Positions 1-10,821 of a DNA stretch of 64,000 bases are shown here, piece by piece. Origin of the DNA: Hydractinia symbiolongicarpus (taxonomy: Eukaryota; Cnidaria; Hydrozoa; Anthoathecata; Hydractiniidae); NCBI RefSeq assembly GCF_029227915.1, contig NC_079879.1, positions 25,920,501-25,984,500 on the forward strand, read 5' to 3'. Below the pieces are notes generated by a model. The model was not told where the DNA came from. It searched no databases and saw only the letters and a program-made list of their open reading frames with translations. The translations under genes were made by a program, and so were the position numbers. Position 1 is the stretch's first letter; each line of letters begins with the position of its first letter.

Positions 1-219
1 GTTTGCTGTTAAAAACAACTACATCGTCCTATGCAATGAGGTAATATTGATTTGTAAGCCCCTCATTAAGATTCATATCAAATTTCTGTTTAATTTTTAA
101 GTTGTAGATTTGTGAATAACAGTACCGTGTGCAGATAATTTTTTATTTTGTTATTACTGTGTATGTTACGTACACATATTTCTAGCTTATATGCAATGGA
201 AATACTGTTTTTGTTTTAG

Positions 220-1879
220 AACGATCAAGTGCTTATATCGAAGATGAGTGACGAAAAAGAACGGCTGCTAGACACCGACGGAGATATTGTAAGGCTGGTT
301 TTGACTTATTTTTCTGTACATATTCATGACTTGAATTTCGTTTTAATTTAATTGCGCTTTCTGTCGCCTATTTTCACTTTGAGTTCTTATATAAAAAACA
401 CGATTTTAGGTACAGAAAAAAATTATGAATTATCTAAATTGATAAATTAAAAGGGCTCCTGCTGAAATCATTATTAAGGCATAAAAAGCAAGGCTGTAAA
501 TTTTTAAAAGATCCTTTAAAGTTAGGAAGCATCCAGCCAGAACCCAAGAAGTATGTTTGTTATAAAAAAACATGTAGCCTCATTATACCCATACACGAAA
601 TAAGTCACGTTAAAATATTACCACTAACGTCTTTGAGAGAAGCCTTACAACGTTTCATGACTCTCACAGCATTTGATGACTCTCATAGCGTTTGATGACC
701 CTCATAGCGTTTGATGACCCTCATAGCGTTTGATGACTCTCATAGCTTTTGATGACTCACAAAAGAAAACGATCTACTTAAAGAATTACATAAACGTGTT
801 TTTCAGTCTACCCAAACGAATAAATTAATTTTCTTGCAGTAATAATTTGTGTTTTGATATGTCTGAATTCCACTAGTATTTTTAATTTTTTTTGGCAGGG
901 ATACAAAAATAAAGGTTCAACTAATGATAATGAACAAGATTTATCGTCTGCCGTAAAATTAATCAAAGAACAATCAGAGGTACTGCAGCAACTACGAAGT
1001 AAACTAAAAGAGGAGCAGCAGAAAAACAAAGCTTTCGAAAGTAAACTTCAAAAATTACAAAACGACTTTGAAAAATTAAACTTCCTTTATACGGGGCTTG
1101 CAGACGCGAAAAATGAAGAATTGGAAAAATTACAAAATACATTTGAGGTACAAAAAGAACTTCAAGCATCCGTTGTGGATGAGCTGCGTTTTCAAATGCA
1201 AAGCATTCGTAATAAATTCGACACTAGCCGAAATCACTTAGTTGAGAATGGTGCGACATCTCCGTCTAAACTACCTCCATCCAATCCGAAGTTGGTGGCT
1301 TTAAGCGAAGACTCGCCTAAAAGAGTACTTCGTAAAAATTCCGATGATAGCACTGGTACGACTGGCTCTAGTCCGTGTTTATTATCGCGACTAAATACGA
1401 TTCATCGAGGAGAGATCGTGTGGAGAATCAATGGATTCACTAAAAAGCTAAAAAAAATTCAGTCCGGTAGTTACGATGACCCGAGCCGATCTGAACCATT
1501 CACAACCGGTCCTTTCGGTTACCGGCTTTCTCTTTGGGCTTACTTGAACGGACGAGGAAAGGGCGATAAGAAATGTTTATCACTTTATGTTCGAGTTATG
1601 GCGGGCGAATTCGATCCTGTTCTTAATTGGCCGATCAAACCGTGTTATACATTTTACTTAATTAGTCAAGATAGTGATAGTAACAAACGATTAGACTTGG
1701 TGCGAGTGCGTGATCTATCGATAAAACATAACGGTATATCGCGTCCACATAAAGATGACAAATCGATTATAGTAGGTTTTGATGATTTTATCGTGCACGA
1801 GGATATCGAGAAAAAGAACTTTTTGCTTGATGATTCGTTATTTATCAAATGTGTGGTAGAAGTACCACAGTCGTTTTAA
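220..1879 (+). CDS. TRAF-C/MATH-domain coiled-coil protein (TRAF-like), 3' part
   Basis: Coding exons 220-288 and 899-1879, both phase 0, with AG at 218-219, GT at 289 and AG at 897-898. Counting from the ATG at 244 the product is 341 residues: an acidic N-terminal stub, a long coiled coil (about residues 30-122, leucine heptads), a Ser/Pro-rich linker and a TRAF-C/MATH domain at 186-339 (starts GEIVWRINGF, then GPFGYRLSLWAYLNG and a central LNWPIKP). TRAF proteins trimerise through the coiled coil and bind receptor tails with the MATH domain in NF-kB and JNK signalling. No RING or TRAF zinc finger is seen here. The frame stays open from the acceptor at 218 through the ATG, and 1-40 could be a further upstream exon (AATGAG followed by gtaata), so the ATG may be internal and the N-terminal domains may lie outside the window. 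The MATH domain is certain; the full architecture is not. Confidence 0.8.
651..758. repeat. 19-bp minisatellite in TRAF-like intron
   Basis: About five head-to-tail copies of a 19-bp unit containing CATAGCGTTTGATGACYCT lie in the intron between the two coding exons. The outer copies have diverged. There are no spacers between units, so it is not a CRISPR array. Confidence 0.85.
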
Positions 1880-4762
1880 CACGAACATTTTTTCATACGT
1901 GGTTGTGTGGAATTAAAACCAAACGAACGCTAGTCGTTTGACTCGTACAAAACTTTGTCGTCTTCTTGAATTAACCTCCGAAATTTTACTTAAACATTTA
2001 AGGTCTTTCTGCATACGATTTCTCGCTTTTTTGCCTTTCAATCCTCGCAAATACTTTTTTGATCAGCCAATCCAACTTTGGTTGGGTGTTAGCTAGAAAT
2101 ATCAGGATTGTGTGACGTTTATTGTACAATGACAAAAGAATTAAACTAAAAGAATAACTTTAGGGGTGTTTTTGATTGTTTTTATAATTGTGGAATTATA
2201 CAACTTTAAATGCAGACTCCTTTTTAATTCAAATTTTTCAAATTTATTATTTTAGAGGTCTGCGACTGAAGTTGTATATTGGCGTATTTAATTTATTTAT
2301 TGCACTAATTGATAGTGCTCTTTTTACGATAATAATTTTTTAACCTTTTTCTTGTAATTTTTGTAATATATTCAGTCGATATTTCTTTTCATGATTCATT
2401 TATCAATGAAGACTGTAATGAACAAAATCAGAAAATCATAAAAAGTCTTATTCCCCTTTAAAAGTAGCATTATTTCAAGTTGCCACATCTTAAATCTCCT
2501 AAAAAACCTAAAATTTAAACTAAAGGTATTGATTCCTAAAACCTCCTAACCTAGCTTTTTATTTCGTAAAAAGTTAAAGTTGTGGACTCCTTAGTATTCG
2601 GAACTTTTTCCTTAAATTTCCTTTAACGTGACTTTGTACAAATGTATGCCATTTTAAAGTTTGTAGTCTCGAGTGACCCTCAAAAGTGTGCATTTGCCAG
2701 AATTTTGTTACATCCTCCAATCTTCTCTTTCTTTTTAGAAAAATCTCAAATGTCTTCCAATCAATATAAAAAAATTGTGAAGTCCTTATAGTCTTGATAA
2801 ACGTTAACGTTAATCGAATAATGGCAGAAAAAAAATGTCAAAAGTAGTAGGTGGTGGAAAAAACCTTTAAATGAGTTACTTTTTAATAATTGACAATCTG
2901 AAAAATCTGCTTTGATTAATTTTAGAGAAGAAGCCAATTTCGCATTTATTTTACCGTTTCAAAAGTATCTGCAACTATGCAACATAATCCAAAATATTGA
3001 CATGGTGTCGAATCTTAATATTATCAATGTGCTATTGTCATGCCATCGGGATTATCGCTTTTTCAATGCTTTTTGTCTTTTATCACTTCGTCGATATAAA
3101 GAAACGGCAATCCAAAATGCTTATAATTTTGATGGGGTTGTAAATCCTGGAAGTTTGTTAGCTCTAAAGAAACACTAACTTCTGTGGTAGAGCGTCACGT
3201 CAAAAATAATCCGCCGGCGTCACAAAAATAAATCTTGCCTGGTTTTTCTTTCATATTAATTTATTTACCAGTGACTTTCTTTTCTTGACACACAAAAAAC
3301 AACTACTTTTTTGGTACACATTGGTATTTAGCGCTGGTTAAAACGAAAAAAGAACAGTATTGAGCTATCGAATTTTTATTAGATGCGCTACTAAAAGCGT
3401 ATGCGCTTAATTTTCGCGCTTGCTTGCAGGGCAGAATCCGAAAAGAAAATTTCTTTCCCGAAATCTTTAAAATCGGAAAACATGTCGGTAAAAATTACAT
3501 CTCGCGAGTATTGATTTTGGTGGATGATTCTTTGTAAATAGTTTTGCGAGTATTGATTTTTACGAAATAATGTAGCTATATAAAATGTTTTTTTCAATAA
3601 AACATTCACAAATACATGCGACTCTGTGAAGCTAACGAATTATAGGGCTTTTGAAAATAGTACCTTGAATATGTAGTGGGTAGATAATTTCGTAAAATAA
3701 ATACCGGCGAAAATTAATAAAACTCTTTCGCACAGTAAAAAGTAATTCACAAGTGCCGCTTCGATGCGAGGCGTCGCATAAAAAAGAGCGGGGGCTCCTG
3801 ATCTTGTTTAAAATTCACACTTTTCAAAAAAACATAGTCGGAAGATTAAGACATATGCCCTTTACAAAATGATAACCCTTATGACACGCCCTGCTTGTCA
3901 CCAGCACTGAAAGAATCAGTGCAGTACATGGGTACGTAATGTGGAGCTTAGGTGTAGGTCACAACAAGGTTTACTTCAATAAGCAGAAAGAATGCTCAGC
4001 AATAATTCTGACTGGCAACTACCTCAAACTTAACGTTAAATATCACCGAGACGCTTTGGTAAATCCGCCGTAAAGGTGGAAATTCGAATTATTCTTTAAA
4101 TTCAACGAAGTAAACAAAAATGTACAGACTCTTTTAAACACGCCTTGTAGGAGATTGATTTTCAACGGTCGCTGTTGTAATCATGAGGCCAAAATTGGTC
4201 TAAAGAAAAAAAGCATGTTAAGAATGATAATTAAAATGACGTGCCTGCGCCACGCCAGAAATACCAAATGGGCTAATTCACTCCGCGTATTTTCATTCTC
4301 GCATTTTTTTATACTCTATGGTAAGCAACATCTTACGAGCAACATAAGTCTCATATCCCTTTAAAATAACAGAGTAAAGTAAATCATATAGCAGCAAGGT
4401 TAATTAAAACAGAAGTTTGATTTCCATTAGCGCGTCAACCTAACTGAGCAATCCAACATGTGATAGTCAACCAATAAGAAACATTGAAGGCTGCAAATCT
4501 AGAAATATAAGCAACATTGAGGCTTAGCCAAAATTTTGTGTTTTTTTAAAAATGTGTGTGAAAAAAATGTAATTTTGCTTCACACTTTAATAATCTTTTT
4601 TCCCATCTACTTATTGTAGCATTGAGAAAAAAATTACAGAAGGTCTCAGATACTTTAAAAACATAAAATTTAAAATTAAAAAAATTACTTCATCATACAG
4701 GTTTAAAAAGTTTAAAAAGTAACATTCCGTCGTAAAGTCGTGGTCACGCTTTACGCGAATAT
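1880..4762. other. Intergenic, no gene supported
   Basis: The 3' flank of the TRAF-like gene followed by AT-rich sequence. An open frame at 2912-3178 begins at a non-ATG codon and has no recognisable motif. Frames at 3391-3609 and 4155-4364 have no protein-like composition. I see no gene or clear repeat here. Confidence 0.5.
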
Positions 4763-7700
4763 CTAGCGCTTTTTCGGCTTAAAGTCGCTGTCGTAATCAG
4801 AAAAAGTGTGTTTAACTTTGGTGCGTTTTAGCCGTTTCTTTTTAAGTTTCTTGTGACGTTCGTCGGTAGAACTCTCTGTAAAACTGGAATCGCTATCACT
4901 ACTACTAATATCACTCTCTTCATCACTGCTAGATAAATACTTTCGCGGTTTTTTTTTCGTTGCCTTTTTAACTTTTTTTTCTCGATTATACTTCTCCTCA
5001 TCATCAGACGGAATGTGCTGAACACTTTCAGACCTCTTTTGCTCGATCTTTTTTGAAAGCACTAACCTGCCATTTTTCTTTGGCACTTCACCGTGGATAC
5101 TGTTTTTTAAAGATTCCCTGTTCACGCTATCATCATGTAATCTCCTCCACACATTCTTTTCACGAGAGTTATCGATAAACTTAGATGACGCAGACGATAT
5201 TTCATTGTTAGCATTTACGCCTTTTGTGTTTTCCTCATCTGCAATGTTTGATGATGTGGATCGTTTTATAACCGCAAGGCTTTTTACTTTTTTCTTGGGA
5301 CTATCACTGCAGCCTCCATCGTTGAGCTCATTAAATCCATCGTGTCCCCATTTTTCGACAGTTCTAACTTTAATAGGTTTCTTTCTCTCAGTCTCCTCCA
5401 GTTCATCCGCGTGAAGGCCTTGAATTTTGCGTTCAATTTTCGGTGTTCTTTTTTTCTTTTTTAGACTTGTTTTATCTTCATTATGTTGATTCAAATTATC
5501 CAAAATTATTTTTTTGATGCTCACTTTTCTTGTGACAGGTTTTTGGACGTCATTGGACCTGCTGATTGTTTTTACCACACGTCTTCTTTTATTTGAACAT
5601 TCTTCTTCACTTTCACTTTCTTCACTTTCGCTTTCGGTACTACTTATTCGTATAGTGCTGCTCTTTTTCTTTTTTATTTTTTTCGCAATTTTTAAGTCCT
5701 CCCTATAAATCGATTTAAAACCATCATGTCCCCAAAGCTCTGGGTCTTTTTCTTTTTCTTCCATCAATTTTTGAGTCCACTTACCAAATATCGGCACTTT
5801 ATCGCGTGTCGAGCGGATTTGTTGAGATTTTACATGAGCTGATTCGCGGTCACAATACATTGACCCTCCGTATTTTGCATTTTTTTCATCTATACTAGCG
5901 CTCCTTGATTTTAATGAGGCAACCTGAAACAGTATAAACCATTATTACCTGACTGATACAAAAAACCAGTTAGTATGAACAAATCCGATGATTTAATTGA
6001 TTTACGGCTTATTTTAACATGTATGAAGCTATACTAACCGGTTTTGGAAGCCATCATTAAAATGGTGAAATAAAAACGTAAACAAATAAAAAACATTTTC
6101 ATAGCACACAAAAAATATAAAAGTGGCTCACTTAAACCATCTTTTCGTTTCAATTCACATAAACAATGATTCGAATTTGTTTTGCGTACTTACAAAATTT
6201 TAAAATAGAACGATCTTGAATTCAAAAATTATCAAAATCGAACATGCATTTTTTTTTCTTGGTGGCTTGGATATAGCAACTTAAATATATAGCATACCCA
6301 AGGTCAAAAGTACAAACCGAGGTTATGTGCCCTTGACCTTTGTATTTTACAGCACAACATCGAAACCGGTCAGTATCCGTTTAGAACTAAATTTATAATA
6401 TTCTGTAATGATCGTTGTCTCTATTTCTTGTATTTTTTATTGTAAGTGTATAATACATTAACGCTACAGATAGTTATGGTTCAAATAAACATTGCTGTCT
6501 GTTAGACGCCCCATCCCTTCAATATTATTTTTTCAATAAACACACATTTTAATGTTTATGCAGCAAGAGATGAATGAAGTTTAAAATACTCTCCTTTTTA
6601 TAACATCAACTTCCCCAAAAAGTGTTTATTCCAAAACATTACAATATGTACATTATGCATCGAAAAGCTGTATCGCATTTTAACATATTTAAAAGGATGC
6701 CGTCTATCTAATTACCAAATTGGTCATGATGAAAGACATGTAACTTGATTCAAAAGAGCAAGCCTTATTTCAAAACATGCATTATTATTAAAAAATATAT
6801 TTACTAAAACGTGTGTCAAGATATGACCTACCATAATACAATGGGATCTATTATATAAAAATAGGGTGCTAAAATATGGAACTAAAAATAGTGTTTACTT
6901 TACCTGTCTTTTCTTTTGTAAACGATATTGATCCCACATTTCATCTTCTTCTTTTAAACGATTATGAACAGTAGTATGCTATAAATGTTAAATAAATGTT
7001 AAAGCTCCCATGACAAAAGAGTCAATTTATAAATTGACTGGATATTTGTTTGAATTTAACAAATATGTACTTATACTACGGATATAAGACAAATCTGTTC
7101 GCTCACTCATTACATTTACTTGAGCTAACTTTCAGTATATCATAAGTGGGGTATGCCAAAAAAACAAATAGTCTTAGAAATATTGGAAGTACCATGTACT
7201 TTCAAATAAAAACCCATGTTGATGTTTTTTTTACGGAAACTGTATGCTTTTTGGTTGCTTTGCAAACTTGGTCTAACAAAAGTTTTTATGCTGTTCCAAA
7301 GTCTTCTAGTTGGCTCAAAGGAAATTATATAATTGCTTTTTCTTAGTTCTGATAAAATATTTCTTACCAATGTCATACTAAGTAAACTACTATAGGGTCA
7401 AATCAAATCATTAAATTTTGGCTTTATTTTCTTAATGGTGGTTATAAAACATCTTTACAAAATACTCCTCTACAACATGCAGCACAAACTTATATTGCAT
7501 GTCAATATTGTGGACAGGTTATTTCACAACTTTGAGGGGAGTTATCTGGAAAAGTTGAAACTTGTGAGCAAAATAAATATTTTCTTAACGCACACAATAA
7601 TTTGAGTTGATTTAGATAAACTTTTTTTGTCAAAGAAGACAAGTTTTAATAATCACAATCTTGCTATATTGAAGAAGAACTACTTTGTTCATCACTAACA

Positions 7701-8657
7701 TACTGCCAAACAGTGAGCGGGATTCGATTATATATTTTTTGCGAAAGTATACCATCTTTCCAACCTTATGCCAACGCCACGCTATTAGCTACGGACTTGA
7801 AAATTGGTGTGGGGGCCTGGAAACATGGTTCTATCGGCCAGTACCGTGTATTGCAAACTTAAAAATACTTAAATTTTAACCTTATACAATGCCCCTTGCA
7901 TATGCAAGGGGTATTGTATAAGGTTGCAGACTCGCCGAAAACAGCGTTTATATACATATGAGGGCAAGTTCGGCCAACTTTTTGAATGAAATTTGTGTTT
8001 TTTTTGCCGATAACTTCTCAAATTCCCACCATTCTTGTTGATAGATTAATGTTGACATAAATCGTTTTTGACTTCAAGATATAATATTGGTTCTTTACTG
8101 CAAATCAAATTTGTGGCACATGACTGAAGAATATAATTTTTGCTTACCTTTAAATGGTTATTTAATAATCGTTTGTCTAGTGTTATTCGATTACTTTTAA
8201 GTGCAATTCTTCGGGATTGTAGCATTTTGTGTGGCATTTCCTCCTGAGAACTTTTACTTTGATCAAACTCTGCAGCATCTGTTACAAGTTTCTTCACCTG
8301 TTCAAATGGAGTTATAATCTTCCTTTTAAGCTTCTTGCCTTCTATTTCCTTTTCTTCAGCAACATAGTCACTGTACATTGTTTTTAAAGGCGAAAAAGGT
8401 TTTAGATTTTTCTGTGTGTGTTTCTTTCTCTCGCTATTTTCAAATTTTCTATGATCTACAGTTTCCTTATGAGACTTAATTCGATTGTGATCGCCTATTT
8501 GTTTTAAAATGTTTTTAGCAAAGACTTTATTTACAGCTAAGGCAGGGCTATTACCACGACCAGACTTATCAACGTCTTGGTGGTGCGCCATTATTTTTTG
8601 CATTAAAAGACGACGATTTATCATGGCGGCACATGAGCGAAAAGAAAGAAATGTCAT
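4763..8657 (-). CDS. NKAPD1: NKAPD1-like basic nuclear protein
   Basis: Minus-strand gene with three phase-0 coding exons: 8148-8657, 6904-6978 and 4763-5923, giving 581 residues. The exon 1/exon 2 junction reads LLNNHLK-HTTVHNRLKEEDEMW, which matches the N-terminal signature of vertebrate NKAPD1 (C11orf57). Exon 3 holds the second family signature, WGHDGFKSIY, at about 259-268. The rest is Lys/Ser/Glu-rich and disordered, with acidic serine clusters and basic runs (nuclear signals, likely phosphorylated), as in the family; the molecular role is poorly known. Oddities: the N-terminus is about 150 residues longer than in vertebrates, a related NKVFAKNILKQIGDHNRIK segment sits at 43-61, and a second WGHDGF occurs at about 387. 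The ATG at 8657 was chosen; Met12 or Met23 could also start the protein. A head-to-head ORF overlaps its first bases. Confidence 0.85.
7878..7925. repeat. 48-bp near-perfect palindrome
   Basis: Two 24-bp arms (AACCTTATACAATGCC.. and its complement) meet with no spacer and one mismatch. It lies in intron 1 of the NKAPD1-like gene. It could be a miniature foldback element or a cruciform-forming site; no function is visible. Confidence 0.85.
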
Positions 8658-8896
8658 CGCTGCGCGCAGCGAAAATATTGGCTGTTGACGAAAAGTGGTT
8701 TCTATGTCAAACGGTCAGCGATCGTCAAGTTTTAAAAGACTTAAGTCAGCAGAGAAATAACAATCAGATAACAGAATATTTTAAAAATAATTTAAAGATG
8801 GCATCTGAAAAGCATGGTCGTGTTGTGTTGTCTGAATTTAATCTCGTCCCAATGGGTTCTTGCTTTTTGACATTGAGTCCATCAAGTAAGCGCTAG
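8633..8896 (+). CDS. Small uncharacterised ORF, head-to-head with NKAPD1-like
   Basis: An 87-residue frame starting at an ATG whose first 25 bases overlap, antisense, the first codons of the NKAPD1-like gene, so the two may share a bidirectional promoter. I do not recognise the protein. Its composition is protein-like: a charged start (MSEKKEMSSLRAAK), then NNQITEYF, which resembles a degenerate PCNA-interacting box except that the first Gln is Asn. The Kozak context is weak (C at -3). It could be the first exon of a longer gene, or chance. Confidence 0.3.
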   Translation: MSEKKEMSSLRAAKILAVDEKWFLCQTVSDRQVLKDLSQQRNNNQITEYFKNNLKMASEKHGRVVLSEFNLVPMGSCFLTLSPSSKR

Positions 8897-9061
8897 CGGT
8901 TTTGACATAGTGAAACAAGCCCTAGGGACGAGGATGGTTTGAATTAGTTCAGCAACTTCTTACTACAAGTAAAACAAATATTAATATTAATCATAAAAAA
9001 CATTATTATGATATAGAATTCTTTAAGAAATAAAAAGACATAAGCGCATGTTAAGATCAGC

Positions 9062-9700
9062 TACTTTATTCGAAGAAACTTTCGCGAGAGAAACTTTCGC
9101 GATACTTTGTCTCGCGAAACTTTCAAATGGCCATTCGCGAAAGTTAGTATAAACTATCTTCAGTCAGTCAGTATAAACTATCTTAATTGTCGATTCGCGA
9201 AAGTTTATCCACCAAAATTTTTTAAAAAAATGCTGGTTTTAAAAGTTATTCTTGAGTCGCCCTCACTCGGCTTGCCCTCCCAATACAACTAGCGCTGGGA
9301 ACGAGATTGGAATAAACTTAGAAATAAACAAAAGCGACGGTGTTTCAAATGTATGTATGGCTTATGACCGAGTTATTGGCGAAGAAGACGATGACGACGA
9401 TGCGTGGGAGCCGAAAGAAGACGAGCCTAGAAATGTGTTTGATCTGTTTTGTGATTTTGACGATGAAACCAATTTGTAAATAGAAGTTTTTACATACCAT
9501 TATAACAAATATATTTACATACATAACAAATATAGGCCATTTTTTTTATCAGAACATAAAAAATCACGAATCGCGAAATTTTATCTCGCCAAAACTTTCC
9601 AATTTCAGATTTCGCGAAAGTTTATCTCGCGAAAATTTTTTAATTTGTAGATTCGCAAAAATTTATCCAAAAAAATTCGCGAGTTTTTGGACTCAAAACT
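9062..9700. repeat. TTCGCGAAAGTTTAT repeat field
   Basis: Scattered short repeats of the form TTCGCGAAAGTTTATC on both sides of a fragment of transposase-like acidic tail. They form inverted and direct pairs, for example near 9072-9150, 9192-9210 and 9570-9670. They look like the subterminal repeats of a DNA transposon family whose better copy lies at 9.8-12.3 kb. Confidence 0.6.
9290..9479 (+). pseudogene. Transposase C-terminal tail fragment
   Basis: The end of this frame (acidic run EEDDDDDAWEPKEDE, then RNVFDLFCDFDDETNL and stop) parallels the tail of the transposase at 11695-12009 (..DEDRNFFDVFDDEDDL and stop). Both are followed by the same TTTGTAAATAGA at the stop codon. It therefore seems to be the 3' end of a second, related transposon copy whose catalytic part is gone. 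The similarity is visible by eye; the boundaries are approximate. Confidence 0.5.
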
Positions 9701-10028
9701 TTAACATGCCTCTTTTTTATAAAGAATATTTAAAGTTTCCAACAAAATTTCCAACCGTATTTTAAGATGCTTCAAAATCCTAGATTAGTGTTTAAGTTAA
9801 AAAAATACATTGTTATACCTTAATCGGGCAAATTTTCGCGCGGAGAAATTTTCGCGGTTTTCGCGAATTTTGCGAAATATTTGCAAACAGTCAAATCGCG
9901 AAATTAAATCCGTGCGAAATATTTAGAAAGCCTGAATTCGCGAAATTAAATCCTCGCGAATTATTTTTTAATTTGTACCATCGCGAAAATTAATACTCGT
10001 GAAATGTTTTGTTCTCGATTATTTTTTT

Positions 10029-10480
10029 TTATGTAAAACTTACAACAAAATTCGTAAAAAAATACGGTAAATAATAATATTTTATCTCTTTTGAAAAAAG
10101 TTTCGGATGTCTTTGCTCCCTGCTGTTGGTTGTACTGTTTTTTTTAACGCATTTGCGTTTTTTTGCTCTGGCTGGTTCGGTACGGCCAACATTGTTCTCA
10201 AGAAACGAACCCATGATGACCTCATTCTTTGGTTGACAATATAATTCATCCACCATATCTTGGTAGCGTCGAAGAAGCATGTGCCCCTTGATACTTCCAG
10301 GCATCGAAACTGTTATTTCGCAGGCAATTTCAAGACCTCCTTGAAATAGAGGCAATCTTCTGTAGTGGGTGGCTGTCAGCTTTGCCACAACCGTAGCCCC
10401 TCTATCCAAAAGATATTTGGTAGGGCGAGAAATTTTCCTTGGTAAATGACCAACTGTTTCATTATTTTTGATGTCTTACT
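10029..10480 (-). pseudogene. HIRAN-like domain gene fragment
   Basis: The minus-strand frame contains VGHLPRKISRPTKYLLDRGA and, about 20 residues on, LFQGGLEIACEITV. This VGH(I/L)PR..S / QGGLE pattern is one I associate with HIRAN-like proteins that are multi-copy in cnidarians and other invertebrates. There is no upstream ATG: a TAA lies just before the conserved part, and the end of the frame is a low-complexity basic tail. It is probably a single exon or a dead fragment. The assignment is from memory of the pattern and is uncertain. Confidence 0.35.
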
Positions 10481-10655
10481 TAGCATTAGGACAAGGTCTA
10501 ACTTGGTAAGTATGCCCGCGAGGTGTGAAAAGATTTCTCAACAAGCAACATCCTCGTATGTACTAAACTATGACGTCAACAAGTGAAATTCCCCAACTTA
10601 AAAATGAAATTCAATAGGCTGAGACCTAAGATTATCGATAGAGGTAGAAGCATAT

Positions 10656-10742
10656 ACTTTTTGAGACAAAAAGGCAAAATTCTAGGTAATCATGTAGGAG
10701 TAAATACTTTGCCTAGAATTTTGCCTTTTTGTCTCAAAAAGT
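10656..10742. repeat. Perfect 31-bp inverted repeat (hairpin), 25-nt loop
   Basis: Arms 10656-10686 and 10712-10742 are exact complements (left arm starts ACTTTTTGAGACAAAAAGGC). The loop contains AATCATGTAGGAGTAAAT (10688-10705), and the same 18 bases recur right after the hairpin at 10746-10763. It is a fresh-looking foldback next to the transposase exon. Confidence 0.9.
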
Positions 10743-10821
10743 GACAATCATGTAGGAGTAAATCGTAGGCCGGCTGAGATGCTTCACGCCTGCGTGGCTA
10801 TTTCATAATTTTTTACTTTTT

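Noticed and set aside
651-758. Regular short repeats resembling a CRISPR array
   Set aside because: Repeats abut with no unique spacers, and the context is a eukaryotic intron; it is a minisatellite.
2912-3178. 88-codon frame
   Set aside because: Non-ATG start, no recognisable motif and no splice context fitting a neighbour.
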